NCBI RefSeq assembly: GCF_008923205.2
Contig: NZ_WBMS02000056.1
Location: 1-62,252 of the forward strand
Origin: Actinomadura physcomitrii
GTDB taxonomy: Bacteria; Actinomycetota; Actinomycetes; Streptosporangiales; Streptosporangiaceae
DNA: 62,252 nucleotides
Reading direction: 5' to 3'
A program made the translations under genes and the position numbers. Shown here piece after piece: positions 41,980-50,648 of this stretch. How positions within the stretch are numbered: the stretch's first letter is position 1; each line of letters begins with the position of its first letter. The notes beneath the pieces were generated by a model. The model did no database searches. It was not told the DNA's origin and saw nothing but the letters and a program-made list of their open reading frames with translations.

Positions 41980-42708
41980 ATGTTCTGGCGCAGGCAACGC
42001 GCGGCCATCGAGGAGTTCCACCCGCTGCACCGGGCGCTGGTCCTGGAGAAGTGGTTCTCGGTGTCGCTGCCGCGCGACCAGTGGGAGCCGGTGATCCGGA
42101 GCCTCGCCGGCCACGAGGCGGCGGTGAGGCGGCGCAAGTGGCGGGTCACCCCGCGCACGTCCCGGGTGCTGGTGCCGATGCTGCGCGTCCTCGCGGCCGA
42201 CATGCCGCCCGAGGGCCTGCTGTCGGTCGCGCTGGACCTGCGGGGCGACAACGTTCCGCAGAAGCTCACCCCCGCGCGGGACGTGCAGGTGTCGCGGCCG
42301 ATCCTGTCGATGAAGGAGTGGTTCGTCTTCGACCCGTGGCTGCGGATGCGCGCCGAGCTGCGGGACGGCAGCGTCGTGGAGCTGGCGGTCACCGACCGGA
42401 TCCGGCACCGCAAGTACAAGAAGCGGAACCCGCGCGGCAAGGTCAAGTACAAGCACAAGACGAAGACGGTGCAGATGATCAGCGTGGCGCGCCGGCTCGG
42501 CAAGGGCGCGTCCCCGCGCACGCCCGGCACGCCGCCGCCGCGGTGGATCCGCGCGCGGGTGAAGCCCGGCAGCCGGCTCACGATCCGCGCGGACGCCAAG
42601 CTGCTCGGGCCGCTGCCGGACGACGAGCTGCGCGAGCGGATCCTGCAGGTGTCGACCGAGCCGTTCCGCTGGACGCCGCCCGCCGCATCTGTGAGGAGGG
42701 CGCAGTGA
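41980..42708 (+). CDS. basic protein of a glycosyltransferase operon, unknown function
   Basis: 242 residues, no signal peptide or transmembrane helix. Distinct segments are KWRVTPRTSRVLVPMLRVLA, SMKEWFVFDPWLRMRAELRDG and a lysine-rich run IRHRKYKKRNPRGKVKYKHK (about 139-158), with no similarity I can name. It starts 13 bp after the first glycosyltransferase gene and its stop overlaps the next start (GTGA). Its place inside the operon suggests a helper or membrane-surface scaffold for glycan assembly. Confidence 0.7.
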   Translation: MFWRRQRAAIEEFHPLHRALVLEKWFSVSLPRDQWEPVIRSLAGHEAAVRRRKWRVTPRTSRVLVPMLRVLAADMPPEGLLSVALDLRGDNVPQKLTPARDVQVSRPILSMKEWFVFDPWLRMRAELRDGSVVELAVTDRIRHRKYKKRNPRGKVKYKHKTKTVQMISVARRLGKGASPRTPGTPPPRWIRARVKPGSRLTIRADAKLLGPLPDDELRERILQVSTEPFRWTPPAASVRRAQ

Positions 42709-43058
42709 CGCGCTGCACCGTGACCACCGGGTTCTTCCTGCTCGGACGCTGCGGGCAGCCCGCCGTCGCGGCGTGCCCGGGATGCGGGCGCCCCGTCTGC
42801 GCCGAGCACGCCGTGCAGGGCGGGTACTGCCCGTCCTGCGCCGCGCGGGCGGGCGGCGAGCCGGACCCGTACGACCCGTCCTATGCGAGCGGCTACCGGC
42901 GCAGGTACTACGAGAGCAGCTCGCAGACGTATTACGACAACCAGTGGTACTCGTCGTTCGACTCCTACGACCGGGGCGCCTTCAATCCCGGCGACGACTA
43001 CTCGTACGGAGAGGGCGACTTCGGTCCGGACGACGGCACCGGATTCGTGGACAGCTGA
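42705..43058 (+). CDS. small Cys-rich zinc-finger-like protein with Tyr/Ser/Asp tail
   Basis: 117 residues. Cysteines at the start (TRCTVTTGFFLLGRCGQPAV) and in CPGCGRPVCAEHAVQGGYCP with SCAARAGG form a B-box/treble-clef-like zinc site. The remaining 65 residues are rich in Tyr, Ser, Asp and Gly (YYESSSQTYYDNQWYSSFDS) and probably disordered. The GTG at 42705 is preceded by GAGGAGGG and overlaps the upstream stop by four bases. No family recognised. It is translationally coupled within the operon. Confidence 0.7.
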   Translation: MTRCTVTTGFFLLGRCGQPAVAACPGCGRPVCAEHAVQGGYCPSCAARAGGEPDPYDPSYASGYRRRYYESSSQTYYDNQWYSSFDSYDRGAFNPGDDYSYGEGDFGPDDGTGFVDS

Positions 43059-43069
43059 GGGGACGACCG

Positions 43070-44194
43070 ATGACGCGTGTCCTCTGGGTGACAGAGCACT
43101 ATCCGCCGAGCCAGGGCGGGATGGCCAACTCGTGCGACCGGATCGTCCGGGGGCTGCGCGGCGCCGGTGTCGAGGTCGACGTCGCGCACCTGACGCGGCG
43201 CGAGCGGCCCTGGGCCGTCGCGCGCGAGCACGGCGGCAGGCTGCTGACCGCCCCGCTCGGCGACGACCCCGAGCACGCGCTTCGCCGGCTGTGGACGACG
43301 CTGACGGCCGAGCGCCTCACCGGCGCGTACACGCACGTCGTCGCGTTCGGCGGCACGTACTCGATGCTCGCCGCGCCCGTCCTCGCCCGGCTGGTGGACG
43401 CGCCGCTGATCACGCTGCTGCGCGGCAACGACATCGACGTCGGCGTGTTCTCCATGCGGCGGCGCGGCGTCCTGGCGGACGCGCTGCGCGCGTCGGCGCG
43501 GGTCTGCGTGGTGGCGCGCAACCACACGCCGCTGGTGAAGGCGCTGGTCCCGGACGCGGCCGTGACGTTCGTGGCGAACAGCGTCGACACCGCGCAGTGG
43601 CGGATCCTGCCGTCGGAACGCGAGCGCGGGCGCGCCTGGCGGGCCGAGAACGTCGAGCCGGGACGCCGGACGATCGGGATCATCGGCCAGCTGAAGAACA
43701 AGAAGGGCGTCGGGTTCTTCCTGGACGCCCTCGTCGCCTCCGGCCGCACCGACCGGTTCCACCTGGTGCTCGTCGGCGAGGTCGAGGAGACCGTGACGGC
43801 GTGGCTCGCCGAGCGCAAGGACTCCGTTCCGCACTCGTTCCTGCCGTTCCTCGAACGCTACGACCTGCCCGCCGTGTACGCGAGCTGCGACCTCGCCGCG
43901 CTGCCGTCGTTCTACGACGGGATGCCGAACGTCGCGCTGGAGGCGGCGGCGCTCGGCGTGCCGCTGATCTGCTCGGACGCGGGCGGCCTCGCGGACGTCG
44001 CCGACGGCGCGATCGGCTTCGCGTTCCCGGCCGGCGACCCGCACGCCTGCCGCGCCGCGATCGACCGGGCGGCCCGCGCGAGCGAGGACGAGCTGGCGGC
44101 GCTCGGCGCGGCGGGCGCCGAGCGGATCGCCCGCGACTTCACCCCGGCCGCCGAGACCGCCGGGTACCTCGCGGTCCTCGGCGAGGTGCGTTGA
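43070..44194 (+). CDS. glycosyltransferase family 4 protein
   Basis: 374 residues, GT-B fold. N-terminal pattern RVLWVTEHYPPSQGGMANSC is characteristic of GT4 enzymes (the G-G-M loop binds acceptor). The donor domain has IIGQLKNKKGVGFFLDAL and the E-x7-E element F-Y-D-G-M-P-N-V-A-L-E-A-A-A-L-G-V-P (about 282-299). The ATG at 43070 is 11 bp after the zinc-finger-like gene. It overlaps the next gene (TTGA). Confidence 0.92.
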   Translation: MTRVLWVTEHYPPSQGGMANSCDRIVRGLRGAGVEVDVAHLTRRERPWAVAREHGGRLLTAPLGDDPEHALRRLWTTLTAERLTGAYTHVVAFGGTYSMLAAPVLARLVDAPLITLLRGNDIDVGVFSMRRRGVLADALRASARVCVVARNHTPLVKALVPDAAVTFVANSVDTAQWRILPSERERGRAWRAENVEPGRRTIGIIGQLKNKKGVGFFLDALVASGRTDRFHLVLVGEVEETVTAWLAERKDSVPHSFLPFLERYDLPAVYASCDLAALPSFYDGMPNVALEAAALGVPLICSDAGGLADVADGAIGFAFPAGDPHACRAAIDRAARASEDELAALGAAGAERIARDFTPAAETAGYLAVLGEVR

Positions 44195-44979
44195 TCGCCT
44201 GCTACGCGGCCGGCGGCGGGCTCGGGCACCTCACCCGGCTCCGCGCGTACCTGCACACCTTCGCCGTGGACGACGAGGTCGTCGTCCTGTCGGACTCGCC
44301 GTTCGCCGCCGACCCGCGCGTGTCGTCCGGCTGGACGGTGCGTCCCGCGTCCACCGACCTGGCCGCGCTCGCACCGGACGAGCTGGTCGTGGACGCCTTC
44401 CCGGCCGGCCTGAAGGGCGAGCTCACCCGGATACCGCCCAGAATCCGCGTCACCCACCTCGCGCGGCTGCTGCGCTGGGACGCCTACCGGCCGCTTCTGC
44501 CCGGCGACCCGCCGCGCTTCGACCGGACGTTCGTCCTCGAACCCCTCGACCCCATCCACGAGGCCCACCTGCGCGCGGTGTCCGGCGAGGTCGCGCCGCT
44601 GGCGCTGGACGACCCGCCGTCCGAGCCGCTCGACGTCCGCGGCTGGGTGATCGTCCACAGCGGCCCGGACGCCGAGACGCGCGAACTCGTCGGCTACGCG
44701 CGGGACATGGCGGCCATGGAGAGCGCGGCCCCTCCGTTGACGCTCGTCTCGCCGCACCGCCCGGACGGCCTGCCCGCCGGAGTCGCCCACTTGGACGTCT
44801 ACCCCGCGGGCCCGCCCGGGCCGGGCGTCGAGCGGATCGTCACCGCCGCCGGGTTCAACGCCGTCCGGCAGTTCGCGCCCTGGCGGGACCGGCACCGCAT
44901 GCTGCCGTTCCCGCGCAGCCTCGACGACCAGTTCGCCCGCGCCGCCCGCGCCCGGGCCCGCGCCCGCACGCGGCCCTAG
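44191..44979 (+). CDS. putative GT-B glycosyltransferase (MurG/UGT-like)
   Basis: 262 residues from TTG at 44191, which overlaps the previous stop. The first residues I-A-C-Y-A-A-G-G-G-L-G-H-L-T-R are the glycine loop of MurG-like or UDP-glucuronosyltransferase-type enzymes. Near the end TAAGFNAVRQFAPWRDRHRM resembles their donor-binding region. It is shorter than usual (350-400), so it may be a compact or reduced version. The stop TAG lies one base from the stop of the convergent yceI gene. Confidence 0.7.
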   Translation: MIACYAAGGGLGHLTRLRAYLHTFAVDDEVVVLSDSPFAADPRVSSGWTVRPASTDLAALAPDELVVDAFPAGLKGELTRIPPRIRVTHLARLLRWDAYRPLLPGDPPRFDRTFVLEPLDPIHEAHLRAVSGEVAPLALDDPPSEPLDVRGWVIVHSGPDAETRELVGYARDMAAMESAAPPLTLVSPHRPDGLPAGVAHLDVYPAGPPGPGVERIVTAAGFNAVRQFAPWRDRHRMLPFPRSLDDQFARAARARARARTRP

Positions 44980-44980
44980 A

Positions 44981-45523
44981 TCATCCGGCGTCGGAGAGCC
45001 GCAGGTCGAACTCCACCTCGACCTCGTCGGCGAGCCGGAGCGCGCCGAAGAACGCCGAGTACGGCTTGATCCCCCACCGGGTCTGCTGGACGGTCAGCCC
45101 GCCGCGCAGCCGGTCCCCGTCGATCTCCGCCCGGACCCGCACCGGCTTCGTCCGGCCCATGATGGTCAGGTCGCCCTCGATCTCGCCCGCCCCGGCGTCG
45201 ATCGCCGTCGCGGTGAAGGTGATCTCCGGATGGCGCCGGGCCTCCAGCACCTTGCGGAGGTTGTCGGCGATGTCCAGGCGGTCCTTGTCCGACAGCGGCT
45301 TCACCCCGCCGGTGCCCTCCCGCACCTCCAGGCCGTCCACCACGACGACCACCGTGCCGGACGACTCCTCCAGCGGCTCGCGGACCGCCGCCTGCGCCGT
45401 CCAGCGGGTCGCCTCGATGGTCAGGTCGTGCCCGGCGCGGCGGCCGAGGCCGCTGCGGCTCGTCCGGAGCAGCAGCCGCCCGTCACCGGGTCCCAGCTCG
45501 TACGTTCCCTCTCGAACGGTCAT
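44981..45523 (-). CDS. YceI-like lipocalin-fold family protein
   Basis: 180 residues. Begins MTVREGTYELGPGDGRLLLR. The YceI pattern DLTIEATRW, PEITFTATAI, GDLTIMGRTKPV and WGIKPYSAFFGALRLADEVE is clear. YceI proteins form a lipid-binding beta-barrel that carries polyisoprenoids. This version has no signal peptide, so it would be cytoplasmic. Binding of a polyprenyl carrier would fit the adjacent glycan genes, but that is an inference. Confidence 0.88.
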   Translation of the reverse strand: MTVREGTYELGPGDGRLLLRTSRSGLGRRAGHDLTIEATRWTAQAAVREPLEESSGTVVVVVDGLEVREGTGGVKPLSDKDRLDIADNLRKVLEARRHPEITFTATAIDAGAGEIEGDLTIMGRTKPVRVRAEIDGDRLRGGLTVQQTRWGIKPYSAFFGALRLADEVEVEFDLRLSDAG

Positions 45524-45567
45524 GCCCTCACACTGCCACGCGCGCCCGCGCGCCCCCGGTTGCGGGT

Positions 45568-46440
45568 CTACACGCAGGTCACTTCGGGCTGCGGGCGGTA
45601 CTCGGTATGGAACTTCTCCCGGCGGACCTCGCGGCCCGCGGCGAACAGCGTCCGCCACACGTCGATCTTGAAGCCCATGCGGCCGGCCATCGGGACGCAC
45701 CGGCGCCCGGACCCCGACCCCTTCCCGTACGGCGAGAACCCGTACCGCTTCGACGTCCGCGACCGGACCTCGTACCGGCGCCGCCCCCACAGACTCACGG
45801 TCAGCGAGTCACCCGTGTAGCCGACCTGGATGCGCACCGGCGCGCGCGTGTCGTTCTTCCACGTGAAGTCGAGGTCCGGATAGGCCACCGCCGCCTCGCG
45901 CCCCTCCGGGTACTCCGGCATCCACATGGTGTGCGCGCGCGCCTTCCGGATATCCAGGCCGGCGCGGAACACCGCGTTGAACAGCGTCGTGGACACCTGG
46001 CAGATGCCGCCGCCCACGTCCTTCACCAGCCGCGACCCCATGATCGCGGGCGCGGGGACGTAGCCGAGCCGCCGCGTCCGCGGCCCCACCGCCTCGTTGA
46101 ACGAGAACGTCTCCCCCGGCCGGACGACCCGCCCGTCCAGGGCCCGCGCGGCCAGCTCGATGTTGCGGACGCGCGGCTGCCCCGGCTGGAACCGCGTCGT
46201 GTAGGACGCCATCGGCCGTGCGGACGCGGCACCGGCGTCCCGCCGCGCGGAGTCGCGGGGCGCCGCGCCGGCGGCCACCGACGCGCCCGACTTGCGCGGA
46301 GCCCACAGGTACGCGCCGAGCAGCAGCCCCGTGGCGGCCAGCGCGCCGACCGCGAACGGCCACCAGCGCCGCACGCACTCCCCGAGGCCCGGCTCGTCCG
46401 CCCACACCCGCCCGTACCGCCGCAGCCGGGTCCGTCCCAC
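45568..46440 (-). CDS. VanW family protein
   Basis: 290 residues. An N-terminal transmembrane helix (about 26-46) precedes the VanW domain: RNIELAARALDGRVVRPGET, FSFNEAVGPRT, then VKDVGGGICQVSTTLFNAVF and ARAHTMWMPEYPEG. VanW proteins occur in or near cell-wall and glycopeptide-resistance loci; their biochemical role is not settled. The GTG at 46440 has GGGGGG upstream. The orientation is opposite to the glycan operon. Confidence 0.9.
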   Translation of the reverse strand: MGRTRLRRYGRVWADEPGLGECVRRWWPFAVGALAATGLLLGAYLWAPRKSGASVAAGAAPRDSARRDAGAASARPMASYTTRFQPGQPRVRNIELAARALDGRVVRPGETFSFNEAVGPRTRRLGYVPAPAIMGSRLVKDVGGGICQVSTTLFNAVFRAGLDIRKARAHTMWMPEYPEGREAAVAYPDLDFTWKNDTRAPVRIQVGYTGDSLTVSLWGRRRYEVRSRTSKRYGFSPYGKGSGSGRRCVPMAGRMGFKIDVWRTLFAAGREVRREKFHTEYRPQPEVTCV

Positions 46441-46700
46441 CGATCACACCCCCCGAGGATCCCGGGCGCTCTCGCCCGTCAGGATCCTGGCACCGCACCC
46501 TCCTCCCCGGCTCGGCCCGACACCCCTGGCTTTGCCGGAACAACACGAACACGAGCCTTGCGGGCGAAGCTATGCGGCCGGACGGCCGGCGCGGGCGCGT
46601 CCGGGCATGCCGACCGCCCGGCCGGTGGCGCGGAAGCGGCCGGGCGGGCGGCGTTCGATGCGCGGCTCCCCGCCGGCGAGCACCGGGCGGGGGCGCGGGG

Positions 46701-46922
46701 TCAGCGGGCGCGGGCGCCCTCGCGCAGCCGCTGCGGGTCGATCTCGCGGGCCGGGCGCCTGCGCAGGTACTCGGCCTCCAGCTGCGCCATCCGCTGGGTG
46801 TGCTCGCCGTAGGCCTGGTCGGCGGCGTGCCGGAGCGCGTCCATCCGGGTCTCGTACAGATGCCCCAGCTCACGGAGCAGGTCGTCGTCGGTGAGCTCGG
46901 CGGGGCTGACTCCCATCGCCAT
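46701..46922 (-). CDS. DUF6158 family small helical protein
   Basis: 73 residues: GVSPAELTDDDLLRELGHLY and then EYLRRRPAREIDPQRLREGA. This matches DUF6158, a short actinobacterial family of unknown function. It is a helical hairpin with many Glu/Arg pairs. ATG 46922 is preceded by GGAGGAGG. The stretch 46441-46700 upstream of it has no gene. Confidence 0.8.
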   Translation of the reverse strand: MAMGVSPAELTDDDLLRELGHLYETRMDALRHAADQAYGEHTQRMAQLEAEYLRRRPAREIDPQRLREGARAR

Positions 46923-47074
46923 GTGCGTGCCTCCTCCAGCGGTTCGCGGGCGACGGTCTCCTACCCGGTCGGACGGCGGTAAACGCGGGCCCTGAGCGCC
47001 GGTCACGACCCGGCTCGGCCGGGCTCCGGGCGGAGTTACGGCCCGCTGAATCTTCGCCGAACTCGCGGCGCCCG

Positions 47075-48685
47075 TCAGCTTTCCGGGCGGAAGACCGCGA
47101 GGGCCTTGGAGTGCTTGCCGAACCGGATCGCCGGGGGCATGGACGACACTTCGCCGTCCCGTGCTAGCCGGAGCTCGTCACACTCCGTGAGCACCTCCAG
47201 GCCGCCGGCGCGCCACGCCCGGAAGCCGGGGACGACGTGCAGATGCCCGGCGAGGACCGCCGCGACCGCGCGGACGCGCGGCATCCGGCGCCCGGCGGAG
47301 ACCATGCGGACGTCGAGGCGCCCGTCGTCGAGGCGTTTGCGCCAGGTGGGCGCGGCGCCGTGCGAGCCGAACACGCCGTTGCCGACGAACGCCAGCCACA
47401 CGTGCCGCCGGTGCCCGTCCACGACGGCCTCGACGGGCTCGGCGTGCCGCAGCGTCCGGACGGCGGCGACCGCCAGCGCGGGCCACTTGCCGAGCCGCTT
47501 CTCCAGCCGCTCGCGCCGGTCGACCAGCTCGGTGTAGGCGCCGAAGCTCGCCGTGTTCAAGAACAGCCGCTCGCTTCCCTCATCTGCACCGGCCGTGGCG
47601 GGCGCGGCGTAGGCGACGTCCACACGGCCGAGCCGCCCGGCCCGGTACGCGGCGATCGCCTGCGCGGGCGACTCCATGCCGAGCGCCCGCGCGAAGTGGT
47701 CGAACGTCCCGCCGGGCACGACCAGCAGCGGGACGTCGTGGTCGAGGGCCGCGCGCGCCGCCGCGTTGACGGTGCCGTCGCCGCCGACGACCGCGAGCAC
47801 GTCCGCTCGCGCGGCGGCCTCCGCGAGCGCCTTCTCCAGGTCCTGGCCGGGCTCCAGCACGACGATCTCCGCCGCCGGGAGCTCGCGCTCCAGCAGGCCG
47901 GCCGCCATCTCGGCGCCGCCCGGCAGGATGCCGCGGGTCGCCTCGCCCCCGCCGCCCGAGCCGGGGTTGACGACCGCGACGACGCCGCGCCCGTCAGCGG
48001 TGACCTGGACGTCCTCGCCCTCGGCCCGGGTCACGCGGGCCACCGGAGGGCGCGCCGGCCACACCAGCCGCGTGCCGAGCCCGGCCAGCGCGCCGATGCC
48101 GAGGCCGGCGAGCACGTCGCCCGGGTAGTGGGCGCCGGTGTAGACGCGGGCGAACGCGACGGCGGCGGCGGTCGCCGCGACCGGCGCCGCGACCGCGGCG
48201 GGCGCCTCCAGCGCCACCCCGGCCGCGAACGCCGCCGCGGACGCCGAATGCCCCGATGGGAAGGCGTGCGAGGTCGGCAGCTTCCAGCGGATCCGGATCG
48301 GCGGCACCAGGTCCACGACCGGGCGCGCCCGGCGGAACGCGTGCTTGCCCAGGATGTTGACCATGGGGCTCGCGACCGCGATCGCGATCGCCCCGCGCAG
48401 GGCGCCGCGCCGCAGCCGGGGCCGCCGGGTGAGGCCGAGCGCCGCCGCCGTGGTGAACCAGAGCACGCCGTGGTCGGCGGACCTCGACAGCCGGGGCAGG
48501 ACGTACTCCAGGCCGGGCAGCCGGGCCCCGGCGACCCGGTCGAACGCCCACCGGTCGGCGCGCCCGAGGCGGCTCAGCACCGTCCGGTGGGGGCCGCGCG
48601 GCCGGGCGCGGGAGGCGGTGCGGCTGGTCGGCGGGGGCCAGGGTGCGCGGAGCACGGGGAGTGACCGAGAATGGTTGGACGGCAT
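47075..48685 (-). CDS. PAP2 phosphatase-diacylglycerol kinase fusion
   Basis: 536 residues from ATG 48685. Residues 60-215 form a PAP2 lipid phosphatase: helices, KHAFRRARP, SHAFPSGHSASAAA and RVYTGAHYPGDVLAG (the three PAP2 motifs, all with catalytic residues). Residues about 230-530 form a DAGK/YegS lipid kinase: VVNPGSGGGGEATR and VVGGDGTVNAAARAAL. The two reactions are opposite in nature: one removes and one adds a phosphate on a lipid. A GTG at 48745 would add 20 residues with no ribosome-binding site. Tandem activities could recycle polyprenyl or diacylglycerol lipids near the glycan locus. Confidence 0.9.
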   Translation of the reverse strand: MPSNHSRSLPVLRAPWPPPTSRTASRARPRGPHRTVLSRLGRADRWAFDRVAGARLPGLEYVLPRLSRSADHGVLWFTTAAALGLTRRPRLRRGALRGAIAIAVASPMVNILGKHAFRRARPVVDLVPPIRIRWKLPTSHAFPSGHSASAAAFAAGVALEAPAAVAAPVAATAAAVAFARVYTGAHYPGDVLAGLGIGALAGLGTRLVWPARPPVARVTRAEGEDVQVTADGRGVVAVVNPGSGGGGEATRGILPGGAEMAAGLLERELPAAEIVVLEPGQDLEKALAEAAARADVLAVVGGDGTVNAAARAALDHDVPLLVVPGGTFDHFARALGMESPAQAIAAYRAGRLGRVDVAYAAPATAGADEGSERLFLNTASFGAYTELVDRRERLEKRLGKWPALAVAAVRTLRHAEPVEAVVDGHRRHVWLAFVGNGVFGSHGAAPTWRKRLDDGRLDVRMVSAGRRMPRVRAVAAVLAGHLHVVPGFRAWRAGGLEVLTECDELRLARDGEVSSMPPAIRFGKHSKALAVFRPES

Positions 48686-48782
48686 GCCCTGGGTATCCCC
48701 AGGAGCGACGACAAGATTCCGTAATGATCTCAGTTCGGGGGTCACATGCGGGTGAACGTCACTGACACATCATCGACTGCAA

Positions 48783-48788
48783 TAGGCT
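48783..48788 (+). promoter_or_regulatory. -10 box of a leaderless exporter transcript
   Basis: TAGGCT (48783-48788) lies seven bases before the exporter ATG at 48796, with CTGACA at 48762-48767 as a possible -35 (spacing 15). There is no Shine-Dalgarno sequence. Confidence 0.45.
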
Positions 48789-48795
48789 TCCCGGC

Positions 48796-49764
48796 ATGAG
48801 TCACCCGCAACGGCTCGGTTCACCGGGTGGCGAGTCGGTCGGCACGATCGCGGAGTCTCCTCACGTGCATGAGACGCTGGCCGCCTACGCCGCACGGTAC
48901 GGATTGAGGCAGAGCGCGGCGCGCCCCCCGCTGCGCAAGTACATCCAGAGTGTGTGGGCCAGGCGCAACTTCATCTGGGCGTTCGCCTCGGCCAAGAACA
49001 TCTCGATGTACACCGACTCGCGACTGGGTCAGGTCTGGCAGCTGCTGACCCCGATCCTGAACGTCTCGGTCTACTACCTGATCTTCGGCGTCCTCCTCAA
49101 CACCAAGCGCGGCGTACCGGACTTCATTCCCTTCCTTGTGACGGGCGTGTTCATGTTCGGGTTTACACAGCGCTCGATCACGTCGGGATCCAAGTCCGTC
49201 GGCGACAACCTGTCGCTGATCAGGGCCCTGCACTTCCCGCGCGCGACGCTGCCGCTGGCCATCGCGACGGTGGAGCTCCAGCAGCTGCTGCTGTCGCTGA
49301 TCGTGCTGCTCGGCATCGTGTTCGCGTTCGGCGAGCCGATCAGCGTCCAGATGGTGATGTTCGTCCCGGTGCTGGTGCTGCAGCTGCTGTTCAACGTCGG
49401 GATCAGCATGGTGATGGCCCGGCTCGGCGCGTTCAACCGGGACATCAGCCAGCTGCTGCCGTTCATCATGCGGACCTGGCTCTACCTGTCCGGCGTGATC
49501 TTCAGCCTGCCGGACCTGCTGACCCGCAGCCACGCGCTCAAGACCCATCCGTGGATCGGCGAGGTCCTCAAGGCCAACCCCGCCTACGTGTACGTGGAGC
49601 TGAGCCGGCACCAGCTGCTCGGCGAGTACCGGCACTTCGTCCACACCAAGCTGAGCGAGTCCACCGGCCAGCTGTGGCTCTACGCGGGCATCTGGTCGGC
49701 CGTCGCGATCATCGGCGGGTTCCTGTTCTTCTTCAGTGCCGAGGAGCGTTACGGCCGTGGCTGA
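48796..49764 (+). CDS. ABC-2 type polysaccharide/teichoic acid export permease
   Basis: 322 residues. A soluble N-terminal part (1-75) precedes six hydrophobic helices (about 92-315). The pattern SRLGQVWQLLTPILNVSVYY, LFNVGISMVMARLGAFNRDI and MRTWLYLSGVIFSLP matches the TagG/Wzm class of polymer exporters. It pairs with the ATPase gene that overlaps its end by eight bases. It exports lipid-linked polysaccharide or teichoic acid; in mycobacteria the equivalent pair (Rv3783/Rv3781) moves galactan. The substrate here is probably made by the operon at 39.8-45 kb, by inference. Confidence 0.92.
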   Translation: MSHPQRLGSPGGESVGTIAESPHVHETLAAYAARYGLRQSAARPPLRKYIQSVWARRNFIWAFASAKNISMYTDSRLGQVWQLLTPILNVSVYYLIFGVLLNTKRGVPDFIPFLVTGVFMFGFTQRSITSGSKSVGDNLSLIRALHFPRATLPLAIATVELQQLLLSLIVLLGIVFAFGEPISVQMVMFVPVLVLQLLFNVGISMVMARLGAFNRDISQLLPFIMRTWLYLSGVIFSLPDLLTRSHALKTHPWIGEVLKANPAYVYVELSRHQLLGEYRHFVHTKLSESTGQLWLYAGIWSAVAIIGGFLFFFSAEERYGRG

Positions 49765-50554
49765 CACCAAGGTGCGCGGCGGGACGGCCATCGACGTCGA
49801 CCCCGCGCGGGAGCCGATCGTCGTCGTCGACGACCTGCACATCATCTACCGCGTGTACGGCGCGGGCGGGAAGGGCAACGCCGCCAGCGCGTTCTCCCGG
49901 GTGCTGCGCCGCAAGAACCGTCCTTCGATGAAGGAGGTCCACGCGATCAAGGGGCTGTCGTTCGTCGCGTACCGCGGCGAGGCGGTCGGGATCATCGGGA
50001 CCAACGGCTCGGGCAAGTCGACGCTGCTGAAGGCGATCGCGGGGCTGCTGCCGCCGCACAGCGGCGCGGTGTACACCGACGGGCAGCCGTCCCTGCTCGG
50101 CGTGAACGCGGCGCTGATGAAGGACCTGACCGGCGAGCGCAACATCGTGCTCGGCTGCCTGGCGATGGGCATGACCCCCACGGAGACGAAGGCCCAGTAC
50201 CAGAAGATCGTCGACTTCGCGGGGCTCAAGGAGGGGTTCATCCAGTACCCGATGCGGACGTACTCGTCCGGCATGGGGGCCAGGCTCCGGTTCGCGATCG
50301 CCGCGGCGAAGACCCACGACGTGCTGCTGATCGACGAGGCGCTCGCCACCGGCGACGCCAAGTTCAAGCGCAAGAGCAAGAAGCGGATCGAGGAGCTGCG
50401 CAAGGAGGCCGGCGCGGTCTTCCTCGTCGCGCACCAGCTGGACACGGTCAAGGAGATGTGCGACCGGGTCATCTGGATCGACGAGGGCCGGATGCGGATG
50501 GACGGCGCCCCGGAAGAGGTCATCGCGGCCTACACCGAGGCCGCCGGGAAGTGA
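49757..50554 (+). CDS. ABC transporter ATP-binding protein, TagH/Wzt type
   Basis: 265 residues. Walker A GTNGSGKST (about 86-94), Q-loop region GQPSLLGVNAAL, signature SSGMGARLRFAIA (about 172-184) and Walker B VLLIDEALATGD (about 191-202), then H-loop VAHQLD. The VHAIKGLSFVAYRGEAVGII start and SSGM in place of SGGQ are typical of TagH/Wzt exporters. There is no C-terminal carbohydrate-binding domain. GTG 49757 overlaps the permease gene by eight bases. Confidence 0.93.
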   Translation: MADTKVRGGTAIDVDPAREPIVVVDDLHIIYRVYGAGGKGNAASAFSRVLRRKNRPSMKEVHAIKGLSFVAYRGEAVGIIGTNGSGKSTLLKAIAGLLPPHSGAVYTDGQPSLLGVNAALMKDLTGERNIVLGCLAMGMTPTETKAQYQKIVDFAGLKEGFIQYPMRTYSSGMGARLRFAIAAAKTHDVLLIDEALATGDAKFKRKSKKRIEELRKEAGAVFLVAHQLDTVKEMCDRVIWIDEGRMRMDGAPEEVIAAYTEAAGK

Positions 50555-50648
50555 TCCACGTCACCGCGGATGCCACCGCGGCCCGCGCGACGTGATCCAC
50601 TCCTGATAGAGATGGAGCGACAACCGATCCCCTGACGAGGAGGTCGCC

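Noticed and set aside
48691..48696. GGGTAT sigma-B-like box near the PAP2-DAGK start
   Set aside because: It faces the exporter from about 100 bp away and has only a weak upstream element; the nearer TAGGCT box is better.
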